Source of the DNA: Ceratotherium simum simum
Lineage: Eukaryota; Chordata; Mammalia; Perissodactyla; Rhinocerotidae
Reading direction: 5' to 3'
Assembly (NCBI RefSeq): GCF_000283155.1
Contig: NW_004454180.1
Coordinates: 18,298,640-18,362,639, forward strand
Length of the DNA stretch: 64,000 nucleotides
The notes under the pieces are model-generated. The model was not told the DNA's origin and ran no database searches. It saw only the letters and a program-made list of their open reading frames with translations. The translations under genes and the position numbers were made by a program. Below are positions 12,116 through 22,979 of the stretch, piece by piece (positions within the stretch are counted from its first letter, which is position 1; the number at the start of each line of letters is the position of its first letter).

Positions 12116-13949
12116 GACAGTTTATAATACAATATTGGGTCACCCCACTTGGTTGACAGACGAGAGACAAGAACAAAGCATCCGGACACTTCAGACCCCT
12201 CTTAAGAGGAGGCCTTGCTCAGAAAAGCTGAGGTCTAAAAGTGGAGCACGAGTGATTTTCAGACGGAACCAGGCATGCAAGATTCTTCAAATTGTTTAGC
12301 TAAAACAATACGGGCACTGGTGTCTCTAAGGTAATCCTCTCCATACTGCCGGTTCCTAAAGCACAGGATGCTCAAGGTGACACACCGGTCTATAGCACCC
12401 TTAGCAGTCAGCCCCAGCTCCCAACCAGCCAACAGGGAAGATTGTTTCTGAATGGCCCCGTGGCTTTTCACATCTAGTTTTGGAAGGTTCCTTCTTTCTA
12501 TCACTTCTAGACCAAACTTGCCCACCCATCAGAAGCCATGCTCCCGTGCCATCTTTCATAAAATGTTCCCGATCAACCATTCAGAAGTAACATCTTCATT
12601 CTCTAAAACCACCCCCCAGGCCATACACCTCTCCTACGGCAATCATATCATTCTCCCAAGTTAGTGGTTGCCTATGTTTTAACCTTCCTCAGTGGAATGT
12701 AAACAGCTGGAGGCCAGCAGGTGCCGTATCCCCAGGGAGGGCTAATGGTCCTAGCATTGCAACCTAGACAGAACCCGGGGCTGCTACAGAACAGAGATAA
12801 GCACAAGCTGTGCAAGGCAGTCAATGGATTGTTGCTAAAGAATTAAAGACTTCAGTATGGGTTTGAAATTTTAAATTGGCATGTTACACATACCATCACT
12901 CAGCACTGTTTAAATGTAGAGAGACCGCAGGAAATCAAACACACTTGTACTATATACACACATCTGAAAGAGGCATAAAAATTATTAACTGCTTAGAAAT
13001 TGACAAATGGTGTGAAACAGTCAAATAAATATACACCCTGAAGAAAAACAAGCGCCATTAGTCCAATTCCACTGCGGAAAAGATTCCCAGCTCTTCCAAG
13101 GCAGCCTTCAAGTCAGCAGCATAGGAATTTCACGGACATCAGAGTTGGGGCGTGGGCAAGCACACTCCTTGTGGGAGGAGAGCCAGAGGTCATCCAAGTG
13201 TTTCTGTGCCTCATAAGCAGATGTCACCCCCACCCAGACATGCAAAGTCGCCACTGACATTAGAAATGCCGAGATTTTCTCTGAATATGTTGCACTAGTC
13301 AGTACGTACACGGGGATTTGATTTTTCGTTTCTTTTAGCCTCAAGCATTACCCTACGTAAAATCTGGTCTGGGTATTTCAGCAAAAGAGTATCACCTACA
13401 TATTTGAGAAAATGGGTGAAATTTCAAGTAGCCCACTAGGCTGATACCAGAGCCCCCCAAGCATTGGGACATGGAGGTGTGAGCATCCAAAGGCTAAGGC
13501 CCAGCGCATTTCCTCTGCCAGTCAAATACGTAAATGAATTCAGGATGTCCCATCGCCACCATCCTTAGAACTGACACCTTAAGTTTCAATAAAACTAGGC
13601 CGTACTGTTGCTTCCTGAGAAATAAGGACACCATTTATATTCTGAAATTAAAAAGTGTCATTCTCCTACACCACATAAAGTTTAGGCACAGAATGGCTGC
13701 CCTCACTCAAGACACTGTGCCTCCTAAAATTGATAAGCAATGTAACAGGGGCATACATGAACCTGGGGAGTGAGTACAGGTCCAGCGTTGCAGCAGATTC
13801 CAGCAGGGCTTCTCCTGGCCCCGACAAGGGTGAAGAACAAAACTCAGGGAAAAAAATAAACACAAAACAAAAACAACAAAACAACAAAAACTGCCACACA
13901 CATCAAAATGTCACTATGAGTTATCTGGAATTACACAGGTAATTTAAAT
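12116..13949. other. Unassigned unique sequence, A-rich patch at right end
   Basis: No gene is recognised. The interval 12650-12840 has faint similarity to an L2 or MIR 3' end. An A-rich (CAAAA)-type low-complexity patch lies at about 13848-13893. The rest is non-repetitive to my reading. Confidence 0.4.
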
Positions 13950-14310
13950 TTCTTCTTTTATTTTATTTTTAAATATCTCTACAATGAACAAGCATCAATT
14001 TTTTAATGGATATAATTCACCTACCATAAAATTCACCACTTTAAAGTGTACAATCTAGTGGTTTTTAGCATATCCACAAGGTTGTGCAACCATCTCCACC
14101 ATGCAATTCTGGAATATTTCATCACCCCCAAATGAAACCTTGTTCCCATTAGCAGTCCCCCAATTCCCTCCTCTCCCAAGGCCCTGTAACCACTATCTAT
14201 TTTCTGTCTCTGTGGATTTATCCATTTTGGATATTTTATGGAATCACACAATATGTAGCCTTTTGAATAAACATCAATTTTATGATCAGATTTTTTAAAT
14301 TTCATGCCTG
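13950..14310 (-). mobile_element. L1M LINE 3' end, inverted
   Basis: The plus strand shows the antisense of an L1M 3' UTR: 'ataattcacctaccataaaa', 'ttcaccactttaaagtgtac', 'aaggttgtgcaaccatctcc', 'tttctgtctctgtggattta' and 'ggaatcacacaatatgtagc'. The orientation and order are typical of L1MC/L1ME-type copies. It is not coding. Confidence 0.9.
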
Positions 14311-15464
14311 GTAGTAGCAAAAAGAAAAAAAAGTCAGAAGGCTAGATAGAAGCACGCTGTGCTTCCTGATTAACAGAGGCCATTAGATGCTACATCAGCA
14401 TGTCAGACCATTGCCCAGAATCTGTGGGGAGGTCCTGGCTCCCCAAGTGGAACAGGATGTGGAGGATGCACTCGCGACTCAGAGATGACTAAAGGATGGA
14501 AGAGAGACAACTACTGAAAACGCTAGAGCAGCCAGGATGACTGATCCCAAGACGTGCCGGTTTAGGAGCTGAAAGGCTCACTGGCAGAGACCAGCACACG
14601 TCCACACTCCTGCTGCGGGAAAGGCGTGGCTCTCAACATGGAGGATGAAGGGGGGGTTTCATCACGGTGAGTTTAGGGCCACCATAACGGTCGCAGCATT
14701 GGGAACTCATATCATCTGCTTTCTCCCTGACTAGCACGTTCTTCTGCACGTCACCAGGGCTGGCCAAACGACCTCCATCCACATTCTTAACCCCATGACC
14801 TGCCTCACAATTACTGCCAGCCCAGTTCAGTCAGGAACTGGTCTGAGGTGGTGTGTGCCCAGTAACATCACCCATATGGCCGTCCCGAGTGCTGCTTTAT
14901 GCAAAGGCCCACCTAGGTTTACCTGGTGCTGGTACCTCAGCCTCAGCTGGCTGACTGGATACAGGGGAAGACCTAGAGAGAGGAAAGACTCTGAGAGGAG
15001 ACTCATCTCCTCAAGCTCCTCGGGCTTAATTGTTTTCTTCTGAAAACGAGGATTCTACTCAGAGCAAATTACATGTCCTTTGTTTTGTAAAATATTAAAA
15101 GGTATGCTTAGCACTAACGCCACATGTGTCCATCAAGGGTGTCCAATTTATGATGATCTAACTTTTCCTACTGGATGTGGGTGATTTTCATGGTAAAAAC
15201 ACACACTCAGGGAGACCAGGTAAAGCTACTGGAAAACTCAAACCTTTGGTAGCATTGATGGGGTAGTGGTGATGAATTAGCTCCTCATTCACTTTTTGAG
15301 GATTAAAGAAAAAAGAACATTTAACATGAAACAAAAATTTAAGTGCAACTGTTTGCAATGCACTGATACATTAGATGTATAGTTTGATCCATGTCACAAT
15401 TGCACTTTAACACCTATAGCAAAGATTAACTACAACATGGAGCCCAGATGGGACCCTGGAAGAG
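14311..15464. other. Unassigned unique sequence
   Basis: No repeat or gene is recognised. A single 82-codon open frame at 14795-15043 lacks domains. The interval 15060-15400 is A/T-rich with no assigned family; part of it may be an undetected L1 3' UTR continuing into the next feature. Confidence 0.4.
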
Positions 15465-15683
15465 AAAAAGACATTATGTAAAGGGTAAGGAGATGTGAGC
15501 AGTATGGATCTTAGCTAGGAATAATGGATCAATGTTGGCACATTTGCTGTGACAAATGTACCATATGAATGTAAGATTTAACACCAGAGGAAACCGATGT
15601 GAGGTACATGGGAACTCTCTACTATCTTTGCAACTTTTCCACAAATCTAAGACTATTCTAAAGTAAAAAGTTTATTGAAAAAC
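15465..15683 (+). mobile_element. L1 LINE, 3' tail
   Basis: It ends with the L1 motif series 'gtgacaaatgtaccatatga', 'gggaactctctactatcttt', 'gcaacttttccacaaatcta' and 'agactattctaaagtaaaaag', followed by 'tttattgaaaaac'. It is 5' truncated and lies just upstream of the gap-containing ERE. Confidence 0.85.
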
Positions 15684-15760
15684 AATTACACATGCCAGTA
15701 CCTTGTTCAAGGCCCCAACCAAGTCTCACAGGTAAAGAAGAGCTTTAGGGATAATCTTAT

Positions 15761-15773
15761 CCAAACACCCTAC
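15761..15773 (+). repeat. Target-site duplication, left copy, of the gap-containing ERE
   Basis: The 13-mer 'ccaaacaccctac' recurs at 16068-16080, on the far side of the ERE and the assembly gap. The shared 'cc' may belong partly to the SINE end, so the true duplication is 11 to 13 bp. Confidence 0.9.
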
Positions 15774-16068
15774 TTTTTTTTTTTNNNNNNNNNNNNNNNN
15801 NNNNNNNNNNNNNNNNNNNNNNNNNNNNNNNNNNNNNNNNNNNNNNNNNNNNNNNNNNNNNNNNNNNNNNNNNNNNNNNNNNNNTTTGCTTAAGGAAGAT
15901 TAGCCCTGAGCTAACATCTGTGCCACTCTTCCTCTACCCTGTATGTGGGATGCCGCCACAGCATGGCTGGTGAGTGATATAGGCACACGCCCGGGATCCG
16001 AACCCGAGAACCCGGGCCACCGAAGCAGTGCTTGCAGAACTTGAACCACTCGGCCACTGGGCCAGCCC
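15774..16068 (-). mobile_element. ERE SINE, inverted, containing the assembly gap
   Basis: The plus strand begins with a T run (the antisense poly-A tail), is interrupted by the N block, then resumes with 'tttgcttaaggaagattagc', 'cctgagctaacatctgtgcc', 'gggatccgaacccgag' (antisense B box) and ends 'ccactgggccagcccc', the antisense of the ERE 5' end. The flanking duplication at 15761-15773 and 16068-16080 proves that both sides belong to one insertion. Sequence is missing only within the homopolymer tail region. Confidence 0.92.
15785..15884. other. Assembly gap (100 N)
   Basis: Exactly 100 N, the conventional placeholder length for a gap of unknown size. It lies between a T run and 'tttgcttaagg', inside the tail of an inverted ERE. 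An open frame that spans the N block at 15675-15893 is meaningless. Confidence 1.
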
Positions 16069-16080
16069 CAAACACCCTAC

Positions 16081-18584
16081 ATTCTTAATGACGTAATCAT
16101 TGGAGACAGCCCCCCAGCCAGGCCTGAGTGCTAATCGCATGAACAGAATACGACACAGATTCAGGGGATTTAATACGGGTCATTGAAAGATTCAACAGCA
16201 TGCCAGTGAATTCTCGGAAATTCAATCACTTTGGACAATGTTGGGTTTTGAGCTGAATCTTCCATTCATTGTCATGGCATGGTGATGTCAGCTCCTAACC
16301 TGGAACTGAGGGCGTATTCTTGGCCACGCTTATCAATGTCACGTATATTCAGGGCTGAACCAACTGGTGTCTGCAGAATGACCAGATGAAAGGATTACTT
16401 GTTGATGCTGATGGGCTTGTTAAGTAGCCAGGGTTTCACACGGGCCTCCAACAGCTGGAGGTGCACGCCCCACCGAAATGTGCAAATTCTGAGTGATTAG
16501 AAACCGGGCAGCAGTCAAACAAAATCTTCTGCAGACCTTCTCTCAACACAGGCCTCTAATGTGACATCTTGGTTTAGGGCATCAATAAGATAAGAGAAAT
16601 CTGTTATCTGCAAAGTAGTGAATGGGTCCGTTCTGATTTGCGGGCTTTTCCTTTAGTATTAAAATTCTAGTTCTCTCATTAAGGGCAGAGACACTATTAA
16701 GCAAGAATTTACTAATGAAGTTCAACCCACGCCTTGGATTTGAGTCCATGGTGCTATTCTGTTTTTTATTTGTGTGTCTCTTAAAAATGTTTTGTGATTC
16801 AGACTATTCATCCATTCATCTCTACCTGTTGATCTGAATTAGTACACTTGTTGGGATTTAATTAGATGCAGTCTCTGGCATATTTGGACAACTTCAAAGC
16901 AGTCTCCTTTTAATTAGTGAGGGTATTTTATTCAACAAAGCTTGGCATTCTTGGATTTGGTCGTACTTATGAAAAGGTATCATTTCCAGGATCTGGGAAG
17001 GAACAGCAGTCAGGCACAGGAAAAGACCACAGCCTGGAAGGGCGGCTTTGCGCAGCCAGGAGCCTCGGGACAGGCAGGTATAGATTTACGATGAGCTGTG
17101 CTGCGTGAAAACTCAGACAGCACACCCACAGGTGACTGGAAATGTTGGCGGTGCATTCTAGAACAATCTCTTAGCTCAGACACACGTCAAATCAAAAACA
17201 TCCGTGACGCTGGAAATGCAGCAGTTAAGGAAAAAAATTGAATAACTGGAAAGGAGCAGAGTATAAAATCCTAAAAGGTGAGTCCATTAGTCTGGGAACC
17301 GGGCCAGAGAAAGTATGTCAATAGTAAAGAGACTTGATAATGTTTCTGGGAATGCGCTTATTAAAACGTTACACCATGTGTCATAATTGCCAGCTAGAAA
17401 ACCACACAGCCCTCAAGGTGAGCTGCCAGTACCTACTCGGTAGTAGTCTTAACAGTTTGTAATTTTTTATTTTCATTCTCTAACCTTGAGTTGAGTAAGT
17501 ATTAGCCTCTGGTTCTGTATTCCTTAAAGGGCTGGCGGAACTCTGCTCTGGAAAAACAAAGTGAAATCCAACAGCCTGAACATGGAGTAACTAGTGTCTC
17601 CCACTGATTTAACCTTTGGTTTGATTCCACTGCTACAGCAAAAATATCAAGCCCCAGTGAGTCCACACACAGCCCTGACTCCCTCCAATCTTGCCTTCAC
17701 AAAGCTTTTCCTACCTTCTGTCACGACAGCCCCAGAGCCCCCAACAAAGGCCCCACTGTCAGGGACAAGTGAGTATTTAGTTGAGGAGGGGGAGAGGCCA
17801 CTCAGGAGGCTGAATCAGGGCCTTTCATCGACCTTCTCTCTTCCCCAACACCTACAGCCCCTGGCAGCGGGGCAGGGCGCGGAGGCCGGGCGCCCCCATG
17901 CACAACAGATGTGGCGGGGATGGCGGGGCCCGCCACCCCTTCACCGCGACACAAGCTCCGGGCCTGCTTTCACTGACGTTCCTGCGTGTTAACGGCAGCA
18001 AAAGGCAGATCAAGAACAAACAGAGATGCTGGGTACAGACTCCGAGCTCACTCCCCATTTCCATCTGCTTTCACGGAAGAAGACTGTTGAGTATCAGTCA
18101 TTCCCAAGCACACAAGGAATCGCTTTTTCACCTTGAATCTCTAGAAGGCGTTTAATTACAGGCAAGCAGGGAAAAGATACCTTTAAAAAAAAAAAACAAC
18201 CCTTAGAAAAAGAACGAAACTGTATTGTGTATTGTCCCACAGCGATGACGGAAGTTACCTTCCATTTGCTTAAGGCAGACTTTTAAAGGCCTCAGCCGCA
18301 CACACTGCAGCCTCGGAGCCCAGGGTTGACGGGAGAAATCTTAGGGTGGAGTGAGCGAGATCCACAGGAAGGGGTTCCGAAGGTCTGCAGCAGCCTCCAT
18401 CACCCAGGGGCCTCTGTCTGGCCAAGTGGCCAGGGGTTGCTCTCGTCCCCAGAGGGGTCGACGGGTTGGCATGTTTGAAAGCAGAAGATTCGTCGGCAGC
18501 CATTACCTCGAGTTCATGGGAACATACGGGGGTAAATGTCTGTTGTAATCAAAGACAGCGACTGATTTTTTTTAAGGGAGCTGC
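16081..18584. other. Unique sequence, partly A/T-rich and conserved-looking
   Basis: No repeat family is recognised. The interval 16620-17110 is A/T-rich and low in simple repeats, a texture seen in conserved non-coding elements, but I cannot test conservation. The interval 17860-17990 is locally CpG-rich ('gggcgcggaggccgggcgcc' type) without island length. A short A run lies at 18184-18197. No splice-bounded coding exon was identified. Confidence 0.4.
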
Positions 18585-18941
18585 TGTTGAATTTGCTAGG
18601 GCTGCCAGAACAAAGTGCTCCCACCTGGGGGGCTTCACCACAATTCTGGAGGCCGGAAGTCCAGGATCTAGATGTGGGCAGGGCTACTTCCTCTGAGGCC
18701 TCTCTCCTTGGCTTGCAGGCGGCTGTCTTCTCCTGTCTTCACATGGCCTTCCCTCTGTGCGTGTGTCCTGATCTCCTCCTCTCATAAGGACATCAGTCAC
18801 ACTGGAGTAGGGCCCACCCATGTGACCCCATCTTAACTACCTCTGTAAAGACCCTCTCTCCAAATAAGGTCACATTCTGAGATCCTGGGGGTTAGGACTA
18901 CAGTAGATCTATTTTGGGGGGACACCATTCAACCCATAACA
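18585..18941 (-). mobile_element. ERVL-MaLR solo LTR (MLT1/MST type), inverted
   Basis: The plus strand is the reverse complement of the LTR type seen at 39726 and 53018: 'tgctagggctgccagaaca', 'cacaattctggaggccggaa', 'cacatggccttccctctgtg', 'ctcataaggacatcagtca', 'ccaaataaggtcacattct' and a terminal 'caacccataaca'. It is the only MaLR LTR in the window clearly on the minus strand. It is solo, with no internal sequence. Confidence 0.9.
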
Positions 18942-19204
18942 GGTAGTGTTATTTATCTCAAAGCTTCTTTATAATCAATGCTGATTTGAAACTGACTTTT
19001 GCAACTGCACAGTGCAGACCGACAGAGCCAGAGAAAGCCTCACTGAGAAGGAATAAACAGGGTATTTGCACCAACTCCAGAGGTGCTGGAGTGGGGTTGC
19101 CCACAAGCCTGGGGGAACTCCAACAACTTGCTAGTGACTCGGGCACCCTAGCTCCTTCGTTCTGAAGACGTCCCCTCATGGCTGCCCTCGAACAGACATC
19201 AGTC
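18942..19204. other. Unassigned unique sequence
   Basis: Nothing recognised. It contains a minus-strand open frame of 73 codons (18958-19179) with no domain. Confidence 0.4.
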
Positions 19205-19344
19205 GGGACACTGCTGTCCTCTTAAGCTCATCTCCACCAGGGACACCGCAGTCCTCTAAGCTTCATCTCCCCCGGGGACACCGCCGTCCTCTAAGCTTCA
19301 TCTCCCCTGGGGAGACCGCTGTCCTCCAAGCTTCATTGCCCCTG
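19205..19344 (+). repeat. 35-bp tandem repeat, four copies
   Basis: Copies of a 35-bp unit start at about 19205, 19240, 19275 and 19310. Each contains 'gggacaccgc', 'gtcctctaagc' and 'ttcatctcccc' variants. The copies differ from each other by a few substitutions, so the array is old or evolving slowly. Confidence 0.9.
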
Positions 19345-19421
19345 GGTTTCCAGCAGCAGCTGCGGCACCTTCCCAGGCCCCTTCCTCTCAGGCTGGCATT
19401 CCTTTTTCTCCTAATATTTAT

Positions 19422-19435
19422 AACACTGCCATTCT
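19422..19435 (+). repeat. Target-site duplication, left copy, of a short L1 insertion
   Basis: The 14-mer 'aacactgccattct' is repeated exactly at 19541-19554, directly after the A tail of the L1 insert between them. Confidence 0.97.
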
Positions 19436-19540
19436 CACATATCCATGAAATACTAAAAGCCATTGAATTGTACCTTCTAAAAAGGTGAATTGTATGGTAT
19501 GTGAATTATAGTTCAATAAAGCCGTTATTAAGAAAAAAAA
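19436..19540 (+). mobile_element. Severely 5'-truncated L1 insertion (about 105 bp)
   Basis: The insert carries the L1 3'-end text 'ccattgaattgtacctt', 'gtgaattgtatggtatgtga', 'attatagttcaataaagccg' and 'ttattaag' then a pure A tail. Exact 14-bp duplications on both sides (19422-19435 and 19541-19554) are the signature of target-primed reverse transcription. The perfect duplication implies a fairly recent event compared with the other L1M pieces. Confidence 0.95.
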
Positions 19541-19554
19541 AACACTGCCATTCT
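19541..19554 (+). repeat. Target-site duplication, right copy, of a short L1 insertion
   Basis: Exact repeat of 19422-19435, immediately after the poly-A tail. Confidence 0.97.
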
Positions 19555-19689
19555 TCCCACTCAGCAGCATGGCAGGCCTGGAGGGAATGCTGGGGTCGGA
19601 TGTGGAGCCTGGCCTTCTGCGGTCTGTCCAACCATTTTTGGTAACGGTGTTGTTCAACATTTATACAGTGCTTCCCATTTTATGCACAA

Positions 19690-20345
19690 CTCACAACTCT
19701 CTTCACTTGACTTTCCACGTCTGGATCTCCTCCTACCTCGGTCTCCCTTGCCAGTGCCTCCTCCTCTCTGTTCCTCTAAATGCTGGAGTGCTCCAGAGCT
19801 GGGCCTGCAAAAGCTTACCTCTCTTTCAACACTTATCCCCTTGATGACCTGGCTTTAAATGACAGCAAAATGTCCACAACTCCCAAAGGTACCTTTCCGG
19901 GCCAGACCTCTCCAGGAAAGGCCAGACTCAGAATGTGAAGACCTGCTCACCCCTCCACTTGTGCCTCTGGTAGACACATCACGCTCAACTTGTCTAAACA
20001 CACGTCCAGCTCTCCTCCGCAGACTGCTCCCCTGCAGTCACTCCATGTTCCTAAATTCTGACGCCACCCTTTCACGGCTAAGGCCACAGATCCTAGTTAT
20101 CTCTAACTCCTTCTCCTCCCACATCCCACATCCAACCCATTAAGTGCCGTTTGCTCTGTCTTCAGAGTGCATCAGAATTGGAAGCTCCTCACCCCTCCCT
20201 GCTCACACCCAGTCCCAGCGGCTCCCGGCTCTGCTGCATCACATGACAGCCCCCAGACAGGCCTCCTGGGTCCACCCTCCCCTCCCCGTCTGCTCTCCAC
20301 GCAGCAGCCACACTGCATCTCTAAAAGGGGGCTTCAAAGACCATC
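19690..20345 (+). mobile_element. L2 LINE, reverse-transcriptase region relic
   Basis: The text follows the L2 ORF in order: 'tgctggagtgctccagagc' (remnant of the LNVGVPQGS region), 'cttatccccttgatgacctg', 'gctttaaatgacagcaaaat', 'ccagacctctccaggaaag', 'cacatcccacatccaaccca' and 'tctccacgcagcagccacac' (remnant of LHTAARV). Frameshifts and stops remove any coding capacity. It is among the oldest elements in the window. Confidence 0.75.
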
Positions 20346-20689
20346 ACCTGTGACAGCAGGGGCGCATCTCAAAAGCGTAAGGCTGAGTGGAAGAAGCCAG
20401 ACTTAGGATCCCGCCTACACCAAGTTCAAAGAGGCCGAGGCATCGGCGGTGATGGAGGTGGGAAGACTGGGTACCTCTGGAGGCATCGGCGGTGATGGAG
20501 GTGGGAAGACTGGGTACCTCTGGAGGCGAGGCCGGGAAGGGGCAGGAGAAAGGTTTCTGAGAGGTTGCTGGCATGGCCTAGCTATGCGGGCATTTATGTA
20601 TACTATACGTACACAAAGCCTACCACGTTCCTGCTATTTGAATCTCTCTCCTACTGCTGCCTCCTAGAGCAAGGCCCGCCCTGACCTTA
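20346..20689. other. Unassigned spacer with tandem duplication
   Basis: It separates two L2 pieces and holds the exact 43-bp duplication at 20438-20523. Nothing else is recognised. Confidence 0.5.
20438..20523 (+). repeat. Exact 43-bp tandem duplication
   Basis: The unit from 20438 to 20480 is repeated without any difference at 20481-20523. It contains 'aggcatcggcggtgatgg' and 'actgggtacctctgg'. Identity between copies implies a recent duplication or ongoing homogenisation. Confidence 0.97.
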
Positions 20690-21410
20690 CTCAATGTGCC
20701 CAGCGCTTCCCTCCACATAAGGCACACAACCCTGCCCCTAACCTACTTCCCGTGCCCCTTTTCCCCTTCACATTCGCAGGAGACCATCTGTTCATTTATT
20801 TTCCTGCCTCCTCTTCCTGGGAGCAGGCGGTTCTGTCTGTCTGTCCACTGCTCTATCCCCAGCACCTGGAGCACGGAGCAGTAGCTGCTTGTTTGTGAAT
20901 GAATGAATGAATGAATGAATGCTCCTGTGCTCAACACCTTCTGGCACCGTCCACCTCCTCAGAGGAGCAACCAGCTCCCCTTGTGCGGCCCCTCCACGCA
21001 CCCGCACACACCCTCCTGACCTGGGCTCGGCTCCTCTCTCCTCCACACCCCCAGCAACAATGTCAGCCCCTTCTCCCTCTGGGCTTCCCATTTATTCTCC
21101 TCCCTGCCTGGAAAACTCTTCCCCAGACCTCCCTGTAGCTCACCCCTCACTTCCTCTGCTCCAGTGTGAGCTCGCAGGAGGGCCCTCCCCTCACCCTTAC
21201 TGAAAACATCTCAGGCCCGCACGCCACGTGCCCTGCCCCTTGACGTGTTTCTGTGCAGAGCACCGTGACTGTCTCAGGTCAGAAGAAGGTGGTCCCTGAT
21301 GGCAGGCTCTGGGTGACAGTCGAGTGCAGCACCTGGAAGCCCAGCATGCACAAGGCACCCCCTGACCATGTGAGGAATAAACAAACCCTGCAGTATCGGG
21401 GGACCATCAG
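20690..21410 (+). mobile_element. L2 LINE, 3' part, with internal (AATG)n
   Basis: It resembles L2 3' text: 'ccactgctctatccccagca', 'cctggagcacggagcagtag' and then 'gtgaatgaatgaatgaatga' at about 20893-20920, then 'ctccctgcctggaaaactct' and 'cctccctgtagctcacccct', followed by a second 3' end near 21300-21400. Two overlapping L2 copies are possible. It is not coding. Confidence 0.65.
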
Positions 21411-21879
21411 GCTCGTGTTTTAGGAGAAGCCCTAAGTTTCAACTCACAGTGTGAAGGATGGGGCAGGGCTCACACCTGCTCTGGGTGCGGACGGGGCCCC
21501 CTGCACTACTGCCTCTTCGCTGTACCCTGCCAGCTCCTCTTCCCAGAGGCAGACACCGGTGTCACAGCTCTGCTCCCTCGGGACCTGCTGCAGGCCCAGC
21601 CTCTTCTCCTCCAAACCGCCAGTGAACACCACCCTGCTCCACTGCTCTCAGCCCTGAGATTCCTCGAAATGCCCCAAGGAGCTCCGCCAGGCCCCACGTT
21701 CCACAACCTCTCTGACAAACATGCATATACATCTTTACAACCCCAAGCGACTGAAAAAGAACCTTCAAAACTTGAAAACTGCACCACGCGCGACTCCACC
21801 ACAAAGAGAGCTGACTGCTCTTTTTGGATGCCTACCTCCAGCGGGTTGGTCTCAGGCGCACTCTGCTAAGTGACAGGAG
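21411..21879. other. Unassigned unique sequence
   Basis: No repeat family is recognised. Overlapping open frames on both strands (up to 98 codons at 21506-21802) show no domain. Confidence 0.4.
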
Positions 21880-22740
21880 CCAGGCGCACAGGCGCCACAC
21901 TGGAGAGTCGACTTGCAGAATGGTGGCATGAGGATCTTGCCGAACTTGCTCTTCCTCTAAAACAACCGAAACATGGGCAGAACAACTAAAACGAACCATT
22001 CCAGAACTCGAGGAATTAACCAGAGCCACAGGATGAATGGAAAAATCATCCGTCTAAGAGAAGGGACTGAACCTGGGTGAGATGACAGGGCTGTGCTGGT
22101 TTATCGTGGGCTGCAGCCATCATCCCTCCCTCCCCAGCAGCCCTGCAGAGCGCCAGCAGATCTGACGCTTCAAGGCGCTGTTACAAGCGCCGTTGCGCAG
22201 TCACCGTTTTGTCTGGACTTGCAGCACCCTGGGAAATCTCTAGGTCTGACTCAGAGCAGGGCTGGGGGTGGGTCGTGGGGAGGGTGGCAGGTGGCAGCTG
22301 CCCCAGGGCATCACCAAAACAACAACAAACTGCTGGCGATACCTCTGCTGCCTAAAGCTGTGACTACAACTTCAGTAAACATGAGGCCAGCCTGGAATTT
22401 AAAAGGAAATCCAGGAGAACTAGGGGACCACAGGGAACTTCAAAAGCTCCGACGTAGTTCCAGCATCAAAAAGGCTGTGCAAAGGCGAAGGGTATCAACG
22501 TGCCCAAGAAAGACCTGGGGAAAGAAAAGGCACCAGGCCCTCGTCTCTGGTGCAATCAGGAAATCACAACTAAGACTGACGTCTGTCGGCATGCCTTCTC
22601 ACACAGAGCCCTTTGGCAAAGGGTGCAAGACATACAGCGAGGTATGCAAGAAAATCTTCCGACCGGTGACTGGCTAATCACACAATTACACTGACTCAGA
22701 TGGGACCCCTAGGAATCCAGGCTTAAAAATAAAAAGGACT

Positions 22741-22979
22741 GTGTGTTAAGTGTTCTTATCACACACACAAAATAATAATAATAACAACAACAACAACAAC
22801 AATAATAAATAAGGAGGATGAGAGGAAACTTTTGGAGGTGATGGATATATTTATGGCACAGATGGTGGTGATGGTTTCACAGATGTATACTCATCTCCAA
22901 ACTTATCAAGTTGTACACAGTGAATCTGTAAAAGCTTTCTGAATGCCAATCATATCTCAATAAAGTGGTTTAAAAAATA
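22741..22979 (+). mobile_element. Younger L1 3' tail inserted into the L1M
   Basis: It contains an (AAT)n/(AAC)n patch at about 22770-22810 and L1 3' UTR text 'aggatgagaggaaacttttg', 'gatggtggtgatggtttcac', 'atcaagttgtacacagtga' and 'tatctcaataaagtggttt'. Probable target duplications are 'aaataaaaaggact' (22727-22740) and 'aaataaaaagaact' (22980-22993), with one mismatch. Confidence 0.75.

Noticed and set aside
15675..15893. Open frame spanning the N block
   Set aside because: The frame exists only because N codons are read as unknown residues across an assembly gap.
17850..17990. CpG island / promoter
   Set aside because: CpG density is raised but over too short a span, and no adjacent first exon can be seen.
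22093..22677. 194-codon basic plus-strand frame
   Set aside because: It lies between L1M 5' UTR-like and ORF1-like text and has no match to ORF1 domains. It is most likely L1-derived or chance. No splice or promoter support.
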